A stretch of 64,000 nt of DNA from Echinarachnius parma (lineage: Eukaryota > Echinodermata > Echinoidea > Clypeasteroida > Echinarachniidae). Below the pieces are notes generated by a model. That model made no database searches. It had not been told where the DNA came from and saw only the letters and a list, made by a program, of their open reading frames with translations. Location: the NCBI GenBank assembly GCA_037951105.1, contig JBAMJV010003030.1, forward strand, positions 248,001 to 312,000. Direction: 5' to 3'. Shown piece by piece: positions 1 to 12,089 of the stretch. Position 1 is the first letter of the stretch; each line of letters opens with the position of its first letter. The translations under genes and the position numbers were made by a program.

Positions 1-230
1 CGGCGTATACATTTTGTCATATTCTTGTGAAACCCGATGATATATTCCTTTGAAGGGAATAGTAGCCGTCTATATAAATGCATCCCATAAACTTTTCATA
101 TCCAATCTAAGTTCTCCGGCGTATACATTTTGTCATATTCTTGTGAAACCCGATGATATATTCCGTTGAAGCAAGGATATGGGAGTTCCATGGTTGAAAG
201 GAATAGTAGCCGTCAATACATGCATTGCAT
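1..230. repeat. Short local duplication (period 116 bp)
   Basis: A block of about 48 bp starting CGGCGTATAC at position 1 recurs almost unchanged at 117. A short ATAGTAGCCGTC stretch also recurs (about 58 and 206). The block is AT-rich with no credible coding content. It lies outside the large inverted repeat that follows, and its left part is cut by the window edge. Confidence 0.6.
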
Positions 231-1046
231 AATAAATGAGCAGATACCCCCCCCCCCCCACCCCCAGGCGTCTTCTCTTCGCGGATGGCATAATACAATC
301 ATCTTACCGCAAGATGTCGAGATTGTATAAAACTCCCCTGCTCCACCATTGTCCACCCCGCTTTATTCACTTCAATGCACTTTGCACACCCGCTCAGCTG
401 TGTACAAAGCATGTGAGCTCGCGGACTTAATACATCTTACCACAAGCTGGCACAATTATAGTATCGTGTACGGTAGGGCGAATGAGATAGTGACCAGAGA
501 CGATGGTCAGCAGGTCAGTGAGCTATGCAAATAAACTAGGGTTCGGTGGGGTAATTAGATGACTGCGCGACGTGTATACACGGCTGTACAGCCATCGCGC
601 GTTGTATAACCGCAGCTAAATTGAAGTTGTCGCATTTTGTCGTCTATGCACTTACAAACACGATGCCAATCGGCAATAGCGATCATTACCATACCATCCG
701 CGTAATATAAATATTGATATTTATCAAAACCTGGGTAGTTTCGCAACGTGTTATATCTAAAATAGTTTTTCGATATATTATTTGTTTTATCTACTCCAAT
801 TTATATTCTTACAAATACTTTTACGGCGATAAATCGTTAGTCAATGCTCGGCGTCTTAAACGGGCAATTGACATTGCTGACTTTCACTTTTCTTCGATCT
901 GGACGACGACCACGGGGCGGGAGCGACTCGGGAATGCCTTATTGTCCTCCGCAAAACGTATATCCTTCGATCACGACGGTCGGGAAGTCGCCGAATCCTC
1001 GGGGTGAGGATATCTCGAGTGGGAACCATTTTGGGGGGTTGAAGCT
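230..1046 (-). repeat. Inverted Helitron-like copy, left arm
   Basis: Read on the minus strand this stretch repeats the sequence at about 1065-1800. The segments holding the paired 63-codon open frames (555-746 minus, 1368-1559 plus) match closely, as do the CTTGTGGTAAGAT and GAGCAGAT blocks farther out. The arms face each other around an AT-rich spacer near 1055 (AAGCTTCAACCCC on the right, its complement on the left). The outer third is more diverged and has different G/C runs. It is best read as a second copy of the same mobile element in opposite orientation. Confidence 0.75.
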
Positions 1047-2137
1047 TCTATTATATTAATACGGTAAGCTTCAACCCCTCGAATCATGTCCCACTCGAGA
1101 TATCCTCACCCCGAGGATTCGGCGACTCCCCGACCGTCGCGATCGAAGGATATACGTTTTGCGGAGGACAATAAGGCATTCCCGAGTCGCTCCCGCCCCG
1201 TGGTCGTCGTCCAGATCGAAGAAAAGGGAAAGTCAGCAATGCCGGTTGCTAAAGTTAAGGCGCCGAGCATTGACTAACGATTTATCGCCGTAAAATTATT
1301 TGTAAGAATATAAATTGGAGTAGATAAAACAAATAATATATTTAGAAACCATTTTAGATATAACACGTTGCGAAACTACCCAGGTTTTGATAAATATCAA
1401 TATTTATATTACGCGGATGGTATGGTAATGATCGCTATTGCCGATTGGCATTGTGTTTGTAAGTGCATCGACGACAAAATGCGACAAATTCAATTTAGCT
1501 GCGGTTATACAACGCGCAATGGCTGTACAGCCGTGTATACACGTCGCGGAGTCATCTAATCACCCCACCGAACCGTAGTTTATTTGCATAGCTCACTGAC
1601 CTGCTGACCATCGTCTCTATATATTCGCCCTACCGTACACGATACTATAATTGTGCCAGCTTGTGGTAAGATATATTAAGTCAGCCACGAAGCTAGCATG
1701 CAGTACCAGAAGAGACGCCGACGGGGTGGGGGGTGGGGGTGGGGGTAGAATGGACGGGGAGATATCTGCTCATTTATTATACGGGGGGAGGGGGGGGGGG
1801 GGAGCGGCGAAGCTACTTTATTAGCAAGAACACAAACATAGGGTACTGAATCTATTTTAATACAAGCGGAACAAATTATGGATTATATGAAATATAGGGG
1901 ATAACTGAATAACTTTGCGTGGATACTAAATCATCATGATTTTGTTATACATTGGCCGGATGTATCGTTGGACGGGGCCCCGACGGGTTGTGAGGGCGGG
2001 ATTGAGTCGCCCGAGTCTATTTTGTCTTACTATTTAATTATGATGACTGTGGGATATTTAGTAAAGTTTTAAAGTGGTGTATGTCATCCATCGTCTTTCT
2101 CTTACAAAAACCCGCGGATTTCCGCGGGTACAGCTAG
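1047..2137 (+). mobile_element. Non-autonomous Helitron (copy 1)
   Basis: The 5' end starts TCTATTATATTAATACGG, the TC start expected of Helitrons. The 3' end has a GC hairpin (CCCGCGG-ATTT-CCGCGGG, 2111-2128) followed six bases later by CTAG at 2134-2137, which matches the Helitron CTRR terminus. No Rep or helicase frame is visible, so the element would be non-autonomous. A second copy with identical ends is at 8355-9441. Similarity between the two copies continues past CTAG, so this Helitron may lie inside a larger repeated unit. Confidence 0.7.
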
Positions 2138-4113
2138 TCTTACAATGATTTTGGTACAGGATTGAAATCTCATATGTCATTTTGGGCAATAGCTGACACT
2201 TTACAGGCCTCACTTTAACAACTATGCATATCCACATTAATATTTACCAGGGGAAGAATTCAAACATTCGAAATCTGATGGCAAATAATGAGTATTACTG
2301 AAAGCAGAGCCACCCAACAAAAGTGTCCACTTTTAGCTATTCCCTTCGACAATATACAAAAGTGTCCACTTTTAGCTATTCCCTTCGACAATATTTACCC
2401 AACAACTAAATATAAGTATTAACAGACACCAAAGTTGTATTTAATACCGACGCTTACATTTCTCATTGCATGACAATCTACTTCAATATAGCGTAAACAC
2501 TGTTTAAACAAAAATTAGTATAGCTGATTGGGACTACATTGTCTATCTTCTCCAAACATGTTGTTTTAAAATGACACGTAATGCCCTGTGACACTTCTCC
2601 GCATTCATGAATCCCGCCTTGTTTCCGACTTGACCGAAACCATGCGGGACGGATGCGTGGCCCGCATCGTCACGTCATGTTTCTGACATATTTCGGCACT
2701 CTTCACGCATTGTCCCGTCATGTTTACGCCACCTTTCCGCATTCGTCGTTTTGGTCATTGTTCTACGATACTTCTTTCAACTGGTCACCGTTGATCGGAT
2801 ACAGTGTAGCAATCATTCATATAAATGACCAGGTATATAAATGGGCACATCATTTCATATGATCTCCAGATGAATTATGACCACCGTCCATTAATACCTG
2901 TTGTTCAGCGGGGAATTAATGAAAAGGTTACCCCATTCCAGTGAACAGTATAAAATCAATTACAAATCGACGCCATTTTATAGCGTACCCAGGATTTGAA
3001 GGGGGGGGGGGGGGGTTGTAATTTCCGTTGGTAAACATTTCCGAGGCCGAGGCCGAGACCGAGAAGAAGAAAACCTCGGGTTATTTGGTTTTTGTTTGCT
3101 TATGTATAGCGCCTGTGTGTAGTTGTAGCTACGTGGTGGTTCAGGCCGGGCGCAAACACAAAGAAATAGGGGGTGGAGAGGTGGGGTGACGATGCGAGAA
3201 CCGGGATTTAGACTAGCGAGACGGACACCTGAAAAGAGCAGGGAAAGAACACGTCAGGGTTGGGTCACACAATTCCGCAAAGTCTTTATTAATATCTCAA
3301 AAACAAACATATCATCAATACAATCATTTCCAAATCAATTATTTAACATAACGAAACAATACTATCAATCATGAGTTAAATATTATAACTACACGCGTAG
3401 TAACTAATTTAAACCCAATTTAACCTCATACCTCATAATCACCCTTTCTTTATCTCTCCTGAATACTTCCAACAATTAATCCCCGTGCCAAAACCAGGCA
3501 AATAACTTTACTCCTAAAATGGCTACCACGGCCCATTCAAATGTAGATAAGAGATAGCGAGAGTGGAGCGAGAGGGAGAGAGAGAGGAGATAAGAACATA
3601 GACGGGAAAGTCAAAGTCGAAGCTGGCTACCATCGCATTATACACGTACACTACTACAAAGCTGCGATACTAGAAATCAAAGGTTAAGTTCCTCGTACAG
3701 TGGACCAGCGTGCAACGGAGATAACAGACTCTCTACCATACCAACATACGCTCAATGCTAAAGCCGTATACATTCAGAAATAACACGTGCTAGGTACAAA
3801 CCTACATTTTCTAACAGAACGCATATCTCACATATTGAACAATAATAACTACAAACCATATACTAAGAAGACTAAAGGTAATTTCGTGTTAGCCAAACCA
3901 TCCAATATAAATCACATTATCTTTGCAAACATATAAAAATGAATCATACACATCATCAGAACGAATATAACATTACATTTTAAGAAGTCATATATAAAGA
4001 ACATTTAAACTGCAATTATCATAACAGACATGAGATATCATAATCAATCATTATATCATACAAAGATGCAGATAATCGTACACCAACAAATATAATATTT
4101 TCACTATACAAAT
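1047..4113 (+). repeat. 3.1 kb dispersed repeat, copy R1
   Basis: The region is collinear and nearly identical with 8355-11387. It contains the Helitron ends, a G-run with a GCGTACCCAGGATTT hAT-like end (about 2985), and an AT-rich tail. R1 carries a local duplication of about 39 bp (AAAGTGTCCACTTTTAGC twice, about 2318-2395) that R2 has once. The shared sequence stops at ACTATACAAAT. Small open frames inside (for example 2653-2862) are conserved only because the repeat is recent; I recognise no protein. Confidence 0.85.
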
Positions 4114-4380
4114 TCTAAATTTTCTTTGCTATCTTTCCGTAGTCTTTTGCTGGCGTCTTTTGCTGGCGTTGCCGCTGGCGTCTTTTGCTGGCGTCTTTTG
4201 CTGGCGTCTTTTGCTGGCGTCCTTTTGCTGGCGTTGGGCCGCTGGCGTTGGCCGCTGGCGTTGGCCGCTGGCGTTGGCCGCTGGCGTTGGCCGCTGGCGT
4301 TGGCCGCTGGCGTTGGCCGCTGGCGTTGGCCACTGGCGTTCTGTAGAAATATAAGTTATTTTGTACATGTTGTACATATG
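4107..4380 (+). repeat. 13-bp minisatellite element, long copy
   Basis: A core of 13-bp units (TTGGCCGCTGGCG and the variant TCTTTTGCTGGCG) lies between a left flank (TCTAAATTTTCTTTGCTATC) and a right flank (TCTGTAGAAATATAAG). The same flanks recur at 5977-6121 around a shorter array, so this is a dispersed element whose array length varies. Overlapping Gln/Arg/Pro-rich and Leu/Ala/Trp-rich frames are by-products of the array and not genes. Confidence 0.85.
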
Positions 4381-5976
4381 TATTATGTCTCGGGACAACC
4401 TAGCCGATGACATTGTTCCCATCCCTAAACAAATAATGAGTTCAAATTCTGCTGTGATAGTAAATAGAACAGAGTATCGTGACCTCGACCGTGCAAGATT
4501 GTAATCCTCTGTACACGATACAGGTAAAGTTAAATACAAACGTGAATCATTTACATACCGCATCCTGTATTACGTATGTCGATCGGACCAATATTTCCAA
4601 CTCGAAATCTAGAACATTGGACAAATATAGCAGTCTGGCATCTAAAATAAATATAGCTAAGGATTGTCACACCATCTTGATGAGTGACACAGCAAGGCAC
4701 ACCTGAAGATCAGAAATGATATTTACGCAGGCACCGTGAAGCTTCAATTCGGTAAGGCTTTTGTCGTTAACGTTACTGCATAATATATTGCATAATAGTT
4801 AGTATGTGCTTTTCACCATCCCCCCCCCCCCCCCCATTTTAAGGGATTAATGCAAAATATACTGCGATATGCGTAAATAGGTTGGGACACAAATAAACGT
4901 TGTTGTAGCATTAATGCATGCTTTGTAGACAATTAATTTACATCGTTTATATTAAATTGGAACTAAATTTACATCAGAACAAAGTCGCAACCAGATAACC
5001 AGGAATATTGTATAGAACAATGAAATCAACACATGCCTTGTAATACAAGAGTGGAGATCAAAGGAAAACATATGGGATATTAAGAAAGAAGGTAAGAAAA
5101 AACCGGAATACAGGTATAATCAATAATGGGAAATAACGTGGGTAAGGAATCGAACGGCAAAGAAGGTGAAATTTTAGACAAAAAGATGACAGTTCTTGAA
5201 GAAGGAAATCTAAATCATCCATACATTCTGATTTATAATGAGTAAACACTGAGTGGCAAAGATATAGGGAGTATCGTCCATGATTAAAGTGAGGCCTGTA
5301 ACGTGTCTAACTCCACGAAAATAACTTGGAGCTTCCTCGTTTCTCTATACCGTGTTGTTTTAGCTAAGTGTAAGAGAAGAATAAAATAGGGTTAGATTTG
5401 TTTCAAATGCCCCTTTAGTATGACGATATCTATCATTTAGCTCAAAGCGTTAACAAACGGTCATAAACGTCATAAACGTCCGTTGTAAAAGCTGACGCAT
5501 ATTTATATAGCGACGAATAAAGATTCGCGAATAATGACAGGCAGTCGACGTATCTGACTCTGTCTGGGCGACGAATATTTCGCCGAAAATGACAGATTTA
5601 TCGTTGTCGATCGAGTCTGGTAGGTTAGTTGATTGATAACATAGCTATGACCTTTATGTCGGCCACGAAATTACAAAAATTACCCGCGTTGAGTTTTGCG
5701 CATTATTTTATTTTAAAAATAATTATGCAGATCGAGCTGCCGCGATCCGGTTTGACCCTAATTTTGTCAGAACCTCAGGCCGACGGTACGGCGTCGATTC
5801 CGATCCGGCTCTGTTGCACGTGTACGCGTACCTGTACCATAGCTGCATTGCCATTGAGTTGTGTTGCACCGCAAGAAAATGAGAAGCCACATGATGTGCA
5901 TTCAAAATTAAATCGTTAGTTTTCAAGATAATTAGCATTACGTACACAGGGAATCTTTACGAGCTATTTTGGAAAA
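4381..5976. other. Gene-free spacer
   Basis: AT-rich sequence with a poly-C run near 4820 and CG-containing sequence around 5450-5850. I find no credible exon, RNA gene or bounded element in it. Confidence 0.5.
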
Positions 5977-6121
5977 GCAATTCTAAATTTTCTTTGCTAT
6001 CATTCCGTAGTCTTTTGATCGCGTTGGCCGCTGGCGTTGGCCGCTGGCGTTGGCCGCTGGCGTTGGCCGCTGGCGTTCTGTAGAAATATAAGTTATTTTG
6101 TACATGTTGTACATATGTATT
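5977..6121 (+). repeat. 13-bp minisatellite element, short copy
   Basis: It has the same left and right flanks as 4107-4380 with only about four full TTGGCCGCTGGCG units. The matched flanks show that the two arrays are copies of one element that differ by expansion or contraction. Confidence 0.8.
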
Positions 6122-6232
6122 AGAAAATATTGTGTGCCAGGCAGCCACTCATTTTTATTTATTTTGTAACACAATGTTCTTTTCACTAAAGTGACCACTA
6201 TTATATGAACAGATGCAAGGTACATGCATAAT

Positions 6233-7505
6233 CAGTGGTGAACCCAGGATTTTTTAAGGGAGGGGGGGGTTATTTGTAAAAATTTCCAAGCGGAGACCAA
6301 GTTCCATTAAAAAATTTCCAAGCTGAGGCCAAGTACCCTTCAAAGTTGAAAACCCCTCTTAGGGAGGGCGGGGGGGGGGGGGGGGGGTGTCCTTAAAATT
6401 GTTTTAGAAGCCGAGGCCAAGTATCTGCGAAGTTGAAAACCCCTCTCCCGGGGGTGGGGGAGGGGGGGGGGGGGGGTGTCTGTTAAAAAAATTCGAGACC
6501 GAGACCAAGTACCTTCAAAGTTGAAAACCCCTCTCAGGTGGGGGTGGGGGGTGTCTGTAAATTTTTTTTCGAAGCCGAGGCAAAGTACCTTCAAAGTTGA
6601 AAACCCTCTCAGGGGGGTGGTGGGGGGGGGGGGGGGGGGGGGGGGTGTCCGTTAAAAATTTCGAAGCTGAGGCCAAGTACCTTCAAAGTTGAAAACCCCT
6701 CTAAGGGAGGGCGGGGGGGGGGGGGGGGGGGTGTCCGTAAATGTTGTTTCGAAGCCGAGGCCAAGTACCTTCAAAGTTGAAAACCCCTCTCCGGGGGGTG
6801 GTGGGGGGGGGGGGGGGGGGTGTCCGTTAAAAAATTTCGAGACCGAGACCAAGTACCTTCAAAGTTGAAACGCCTCTCAGGAGGGCGGGGGGGGGGGGGG
6901 GGGTGTCCATAACATTTTTTCGAAGCCGAGGCAAAGTACCTTCAAAGTTGAAAACCCCTCTCATGGGGGTGCTGGGGGGGGGGGGGGGGGGGGGGGTGTC
7001 CATTAAAAAATGTTGAAGCTGAGGCCAAGTACCTTCAAAGTTGAAAACCCCTCTCAGGGAGGGCGGGGGGTGTCCGTAAATTTTGTTTTGAAGCCGAGGC
7101 CAAGTACCTTCAAAGTTGAAAACCCCTCTCCAAGGGGTGGTGAGGGGGGGGGGGGGGGGGGGGGGGGTGTCCGTTAAAAAAATTTGAGACCGAGACCAAG
7201 TACCTTCAAAGTTGAAACGCCTCTCAGGGAGGGCGGGGGGGGGGGGGGGGGGGGGGGTGTCCGTAATTTTTTTTTTCTAAGCCGAGGCCAAGTACCTTAA
7301 AAGTTGAAAAACCGGGGTGGGGGGGGGGGGGGGGGGTTAGTTTTAGTTTTAGACAGTCAAGACCAGGTTTTAGACAGTCGAGACCGTTTAAAAGTAGTCT
7401 CGAGAATGGCTAAAATTTAAAAAGGGGGGTTCAAACCCCCCCCCCCCCTTTGGTCAAGGGGGGGGGGGGGTCTGAATCCCCCCTCCCCCGCTGGGTACGC
7501 CTATG
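6233..7505. mobile_element. hAT-like element with amplified G-run repeats
   Basis: Starts CAGTGGTGAACCCAGGATT and ends CTGGGTACGCCTATG, which are imperfect inverted ends of the CAG-RGGCGTACCCAGG type. The flanking octamers TGCATAAT (6225-6232) and TGTATGAT (7506-7513) agree at 6 of 8 positions, as expected for an aged hAT target duplication. The inside is about twelve tandem units of 75-95 bp. Each unit has a conserved CAAGTACCTTCAAAGTTGAAA block and a G run of 8-28. The Pro-rich minus-strand frames are shadows of the G runs. Confidence 0.75.
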
Positions 7506-7910
7506 TGTATGATACATGATTTTAACAACTAACTACCATTGGGGGGGGGGGGGGGGGGAGGTGGGTAGTCGTAAGAATTTTTTGAAGCCAAGACTGAGCC
7601 TACAACATTTTCAAGACCAAGATCAGGTCCGGCCCAAAATTTTCTTGGCCCAGACCAGGACCCATTTGTTGCGAATGTGAGACTCAACCCCCCTTGGGTA
7701 CGTCTATGGGTGTCGGTGAATATTTGAGGCGTGTTTTGGCGAAGCATTTTAAAGGGGGCTGTCGCGTGAAGAATTTTCGAGGGTGCAGTGTCCGCAAGAC
7801 TTTTTGAAGGGGTAGTGGGGAGGGGAGGAGGGTTCAAATCCCCCAAAACAGTAATTTTTGGGTCAAGGGGAGAGGGATTAAACCCCGAACCTCCGCTAGG
7901 TACGCCTACG
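7506..7910. mobile_element. Degenerate relatives of the G-run hAT-like family
   Basis: A G run at about 7541-7560 is followed by CCGAGACC-style sequence. One internal terminus-like CTTGGGTACGTCTATG lies at about 7693-7709 and another, CTAGGTACGCCTACG, near 7896-7910. At least two nested or truncated copies are implied. No left terminus is clear. Confidence 0.55.
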
Positions 7911-8354
7911 GCTCATACTGTAGTTTGACAGAATACAGATTGTGCTAATATAATGGTACAAATCCTCAATTTTAAGGTAATCGTGCAGTTTGTGATACAA
8001 TAACATAATTTGGCACAAAGACAAATAATGTGTCACAAATGGTTCATTTTGTAATAAAAGCAACAAAACAGCTCAGAGTATAGCTTGATGGGACAAATGA
8101 CACAAACTGTTCATGTTATGATACAAGCAATGGATTAAATCAAAGTATAGCTCTATATGGACACAAATTGCTTCTTTTCTGATACATGCACTATACTTAG
8201 TACAAACATGCCAGAAAGGGTACAAATTGTCCAGTTTCGGATACAAGCTCAAATATTGATTACGCGAGCAAACGGTGTAAGAGTTTGATGTCGCGACTAA
8301 CGCAAAATGGCTGCCACAGCAAAGAGCGCCCGTTTAACGGGCGCAAACAGCTAG
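7911..8354 (+). mobile_element. Helitron 3' end and upstream degenerate repeat
   Basis: The last 30 bases form a GC hairpin (GCGCCCG-TTTAA-CGGGCGC, 8326-8344) followed by AAACAG and CTAG at 8351-8354. This is a second, different Helitron-type 3' terminus. Upstream sequence has loosely repeated ACAAATT and GATACAAGC words about 80 bp apart. The next base begins the TC terminus of the following Helitron copy. The matching 5' end may be at 1047, giving a 7.3 kb unit, but that is not proven. Confidence 0.6.
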
Positions 8355-9441
8355 TCTATTATATTAATACGGTAAGCTTCAACCCCTCGAATCATGTCCC
8401 ACTCGAGATATCCTTACCCCGAGGATTCGGCGACTCCCCGACCGTCGTGATCGAAGGATATACGTTTTGCAGAGGACAATAAGGCATTCCCGAGTCGCTC
8501 CCGCCCCGTGGTCGTCGTCCAGATCGAAGAAAAGGGAAAGTCAGCAATGCCGGTTGCTAAAGTTAAGGCGCTGAGCATTGACTAACGATTTATCGCCGTA
8601 AAATTATTTGTAAGAATATAAATTGGAGTAGATAAAACAAATAATATATTAAGAAACCATTTGAGATATAACACGTTGCGAAACTACCCAGGTTTTGATA
8701 AATATCAATATTTATATTACGCGGATGGTATGGTAATGATCGCTATTGCCGATTGGCATTGTGTTTGTAAGTGCATCGACGACAAAATGCGACAAATTCA
8801 ATTTAGCTGCGGTTATACAACGCGCAATGGCTGTACAGCCGTGTATACACGTCGCGGAGTCATCTAATCACCCCACCGAACCGTAGTTTATTTGCATAGC
8901 TCACTGACCTGCTGACCATCGTCTCTATTCGCCCTACCGTACACGATACTATAATTGTGCCAGCTTGTGGTAAGATATATTAAGTCAGCCACGAAGCTAG
9001 CATGCAGTACCAGAAGAGACGCCGACGGGGTGGGGGGTGGGGGTGGGGGTAGAATGAACGGGGAGATATCTGCTCATTTATTATACGGGGGGAGGGGGGG
9101 GGGGGGAGCGGCGAAGCTACTTTATTAGCAAGAACACAAACATAGTGTACTGTATCTATTTTAATACAAGCGGAACAAATTATGGATTATATGAAATATA
9201 GGGGATAACTGAATAACTTTGCGTGGATACTAAATCATCATGATTTTGTTATACATTGGCCGGATGTATCGTTGGACGGGGCCCCGACGGGTTGTGAGGG
9301 CGGGATTGAGTCGCCCGAGTCTATTTTGTCTTACTATTTAATTATGATGACTGTGGGATATTTAGTAAAGTTTTAAAGTGGTGTATGTCATCCATCGTCT
9401 TTCTCTTACAAAAACCCGCGGATTTCCGCGGGTACAGCTAG
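8355..9441 (+). mobile_element. Non-autonomous Helitron (copy 2)
   Basis: Same TCTATTATATTAATACGG start as copy 1, same hairpin (9415-9432) and CTAG (9438-9441). It directly abuts the CTAG end of an upstream Helitron-type terminus with no base between. An open frame of 69 codons (8661-8867) matches the one in copy 1 but is not recognised as a protein family. Confidence 0.7.
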
Positions 9442-11387
9442 TCTTACAATGATTTTGGTACAGGATTGAAATCTCATATGTCATTTTGGGCAATAGCTGA
9501 CACTTTACAGGCCTCACTTTAACAACTATGCATATCCACATTAATATTTACCAGGGGAAGAATTCAAACATTCGAAATCTGATGGCAAATAATGAGTATT
9601 ACTGAAAGCAGAGCCACCCAACAAAAGTGTCCACTTTCAGCTATTCCCTTCGACAATATTTACCCAACAACTAAATATAAGTATTAACAGACACCAAAGT
9701 TGTATTCAATACCGACGCTTCATTTCTCATTGCATGACAATCTACTTCAATATAGCGTAAACACTGTTTAAACAAAAATTAGTATAGCTGATTGGGACTA
9801 CATTGTCTATCTTCTCCAAACATGTTGTTTTAAAATGACACGTAATGCCCCTGTGACACTTCTCCGCATTCATGAATCCGCCTTGTTTCCGACTTGACCG
9901 AAACCATGCGGGACGGATGCGTGGCCCGCATCGTCACGTCATGTTTCTGACATATTTCGGCACTCTTCACGCATTGTCCCGTCATGTTTACGCCACCTTT
10001 CCGCATTCGTCGTTTTGGTCATTGTTCTACGATACTTCTTTCAACTGGTCACCGTTGATCGGATACAGTGTAGCAATCATTCATATAAATGACCAGGTAT
10101 ATAAATGGGCACATCATTTCATATGATCTCCAGATGAATTATGACCACCGTCCATTAATACCTGTTGTTCAGCGGGGAATTAATGAAAAGGTTACCCCAT
10201 TCCAGTGAACAGTATAAAAATCAATTACAAATCGACGCCCATTTTATAGCGTACCCAGGATTTGAAGGGGGGGGGGGGGGGTTGTTATTTCGTTAGTAAA
10301 CATTTCCGAGGCCGAGGCCGAGACCGAGAAGAAGAAAACCTCGGGTTATTTGGTTTTTGTTTGCTTATGTATAGCGCCTGTGTGTAGTTGTAGCTACGTG
10401 GTGGTTCAGGCCGGGCGCAAACACAAAGAAATAGGGGGTGGAGAGGTGGGGTGACGATGCGAGAACCGGGATTTAGACCTACCGAGACGGACACCTGAAA
10501 AGAGCAGGGAAAGAAACCGTCAGGGTTGGGTCACACAATTCCGCAAAGTCTTTATTAATATCTCAAAAACAAACATATCATCAATACAATCATTTCCAAA
10601 TCAATTATTTAACATAACGAAACAATACTATCAATCATGAGTTAAATATTATAACTACACGCGTAGTAACTAATTTAAACCCAATTTAACCTCATACCTC
10701 ATAATCATCCTTTCTTTATCTCTCCTGAATACTTCCAACAATTAATCCCCCGTGCCAAAACCAGGCAAATAACTTTACTCCCTAAAAATGGCTACCACGG
10801 CCCATTAAAATGTAGATAAGAGATAGCGAGAGTGGAGCGAGAAGGGAGAGAGAGAGGAGATAAGAACATAGACGGGAAAGTCAAAGTCGAAGCTGGCTAC
10901 CATCGCATTATACACGTACACTACTACAAAGGTGCGATACTAGAAATCAAAGGGTTAAGTTCCTCGTACAGTGGACCAGCGTGCAACGGAGATAACAGAC
11001 TCTCTACCATACCAACATACGCTCAATGCTAAAGCCGTATACATTCAGAAATAACACGTTCTAGGTAAAAACTCTACATTTTCTAACAGAACGCATATCT
11101 CACATATTGAACAATAATAACTACAAACCATATACTAAGAAGACTAAAGGTAATTTCGTGTTAGCCAAACCATCCAATATATATCACATTATCTTTGCAA
11201 ACATATAAAAATGAATCATACACATCATCAGAACGAATATAACATTACATTTTAAGAAGTCATATATAAAGAACATTTAAACTGCAATTATCATACAGAA
11301 CATGAGATATCATAAATCAATCATTATATCATACAAAGATGCAGATAATCGTACACCAACAAATATATATATTTTCACTATACAAAT
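8355..11387 (+). repeat. 3.0 kb dispersed repeat, copy R2
   Basis: Near-identical to R1 (1047-4113), including the hAT-like G-run end near 10255 and the AGAGAGAG-rich stretch near 10830-10860. It differs from R1 by single-base indels and lacks R1's 39-bp duplication. After it, 11405-11461 repeats a 57-bp internal segment (TGAAAAGAGCAGGGAAAG...), which suggests a broken or rearranged third copy. Confidence 0.85.
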
Positions 11388-11461
11388 GAATGAAATTCAT
11401 TCTTACCTGAAAAGAGCAGGGAAAGAACACGTCAGGGTTGGGTCACACAATTCCGCAAAGT

Positions 11462-11730
11462 GAGAATTTGTGCTGACACACGCAAGATACCCTCTGTTTT
11501 TCCCCCCTCGTGGTCAGATAAGACATCCCCAAACCAGGTGTTGGTAGTGGCCAAAAACAACATGTGCCTAGGTTTACGACACGTCGCCCGACATCGCTTA
11601 TCTTTCCGACTGGATTAATAATTAAAGGCAGCTACAGTACATTGTTTAAAGTTAAAAGCTAGCAACAATAATTTTAAAAAGCAAATTTTGAAAATGTTCA
11701 AGATTTGCTTCCGACTAGTTAACGACTAAA
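11462..11730. other. Short spacer without recognised features
   Basis: Non-repetitive AT-rich sequence following the 57-bp duplicated fragment at 11405-11461. No exon, RNA gene or element ends seen. Confidence 0.4.
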
Positions 11731-11905
11731 TTTGTCGGGAACAGTGCCGAAACAATACCGAAACTATGCCGAAACTAGCCGTGACAATGCCGATCATCGG
11801 CATTGTGGCCCGCCTGGTTCACGACAAGGTTCCGCACAGTTTCCGACAAGATTCCGCACAGTTTCGGAATGGTTTCGGCATGGTTCCCGAATAGTTTACG
11901 CACTC
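11731..11905. repeat. Palindromic array of GCCGAAAC motifs
   Basis: The left half carries repeated TGCCGAAAC or ACCGAAAC words about 12-14 bp apart. The right half carries their complements (GTTTCGGCAT, GTTTCCGAC, GGTTCCGCAC). The centre is a perfect palindrome, CAATGCCGATCATCGGCATTG with one base at its axis. The overlapping 67-codon frame is probably incidental. Confidence 0.7.
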
Positions 11906-12089
11906 GCAGTACTTGATCAAGAAACGAAGACATGATTATTTTTGGCCAAGTTTAAATGAAACAAATATTACATAGATTGTACAGTTCTGATTTTAGGGCG
12001 CTTTAAATCCTTGTTTTCTTAAAGGTAATCACAACTCCCGTGTTTTATTTGAAAAAAGGCACATATTTAAAAGACATAATACACAATTT

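Noticed and set aside
4115-4563. Gln/Arg/Pro/Ala-rich and Leu/Trp/Ala-rich frames
   Set aside because: By-products of the 13-bp minisatellite, open in several frames on both strands at once.
6340-7846. Proline-rich minus-strand frames over G runs
   Set aside because: Produced by poly-G tracts in hAT-like elements; no conserved protein outside the repeats.
2653-10126. Repeated 69-84 codon frame in R1 and R2
   Set aside because: Conserved only because the two repeats are nearly identical throughout, including non-coding parts.
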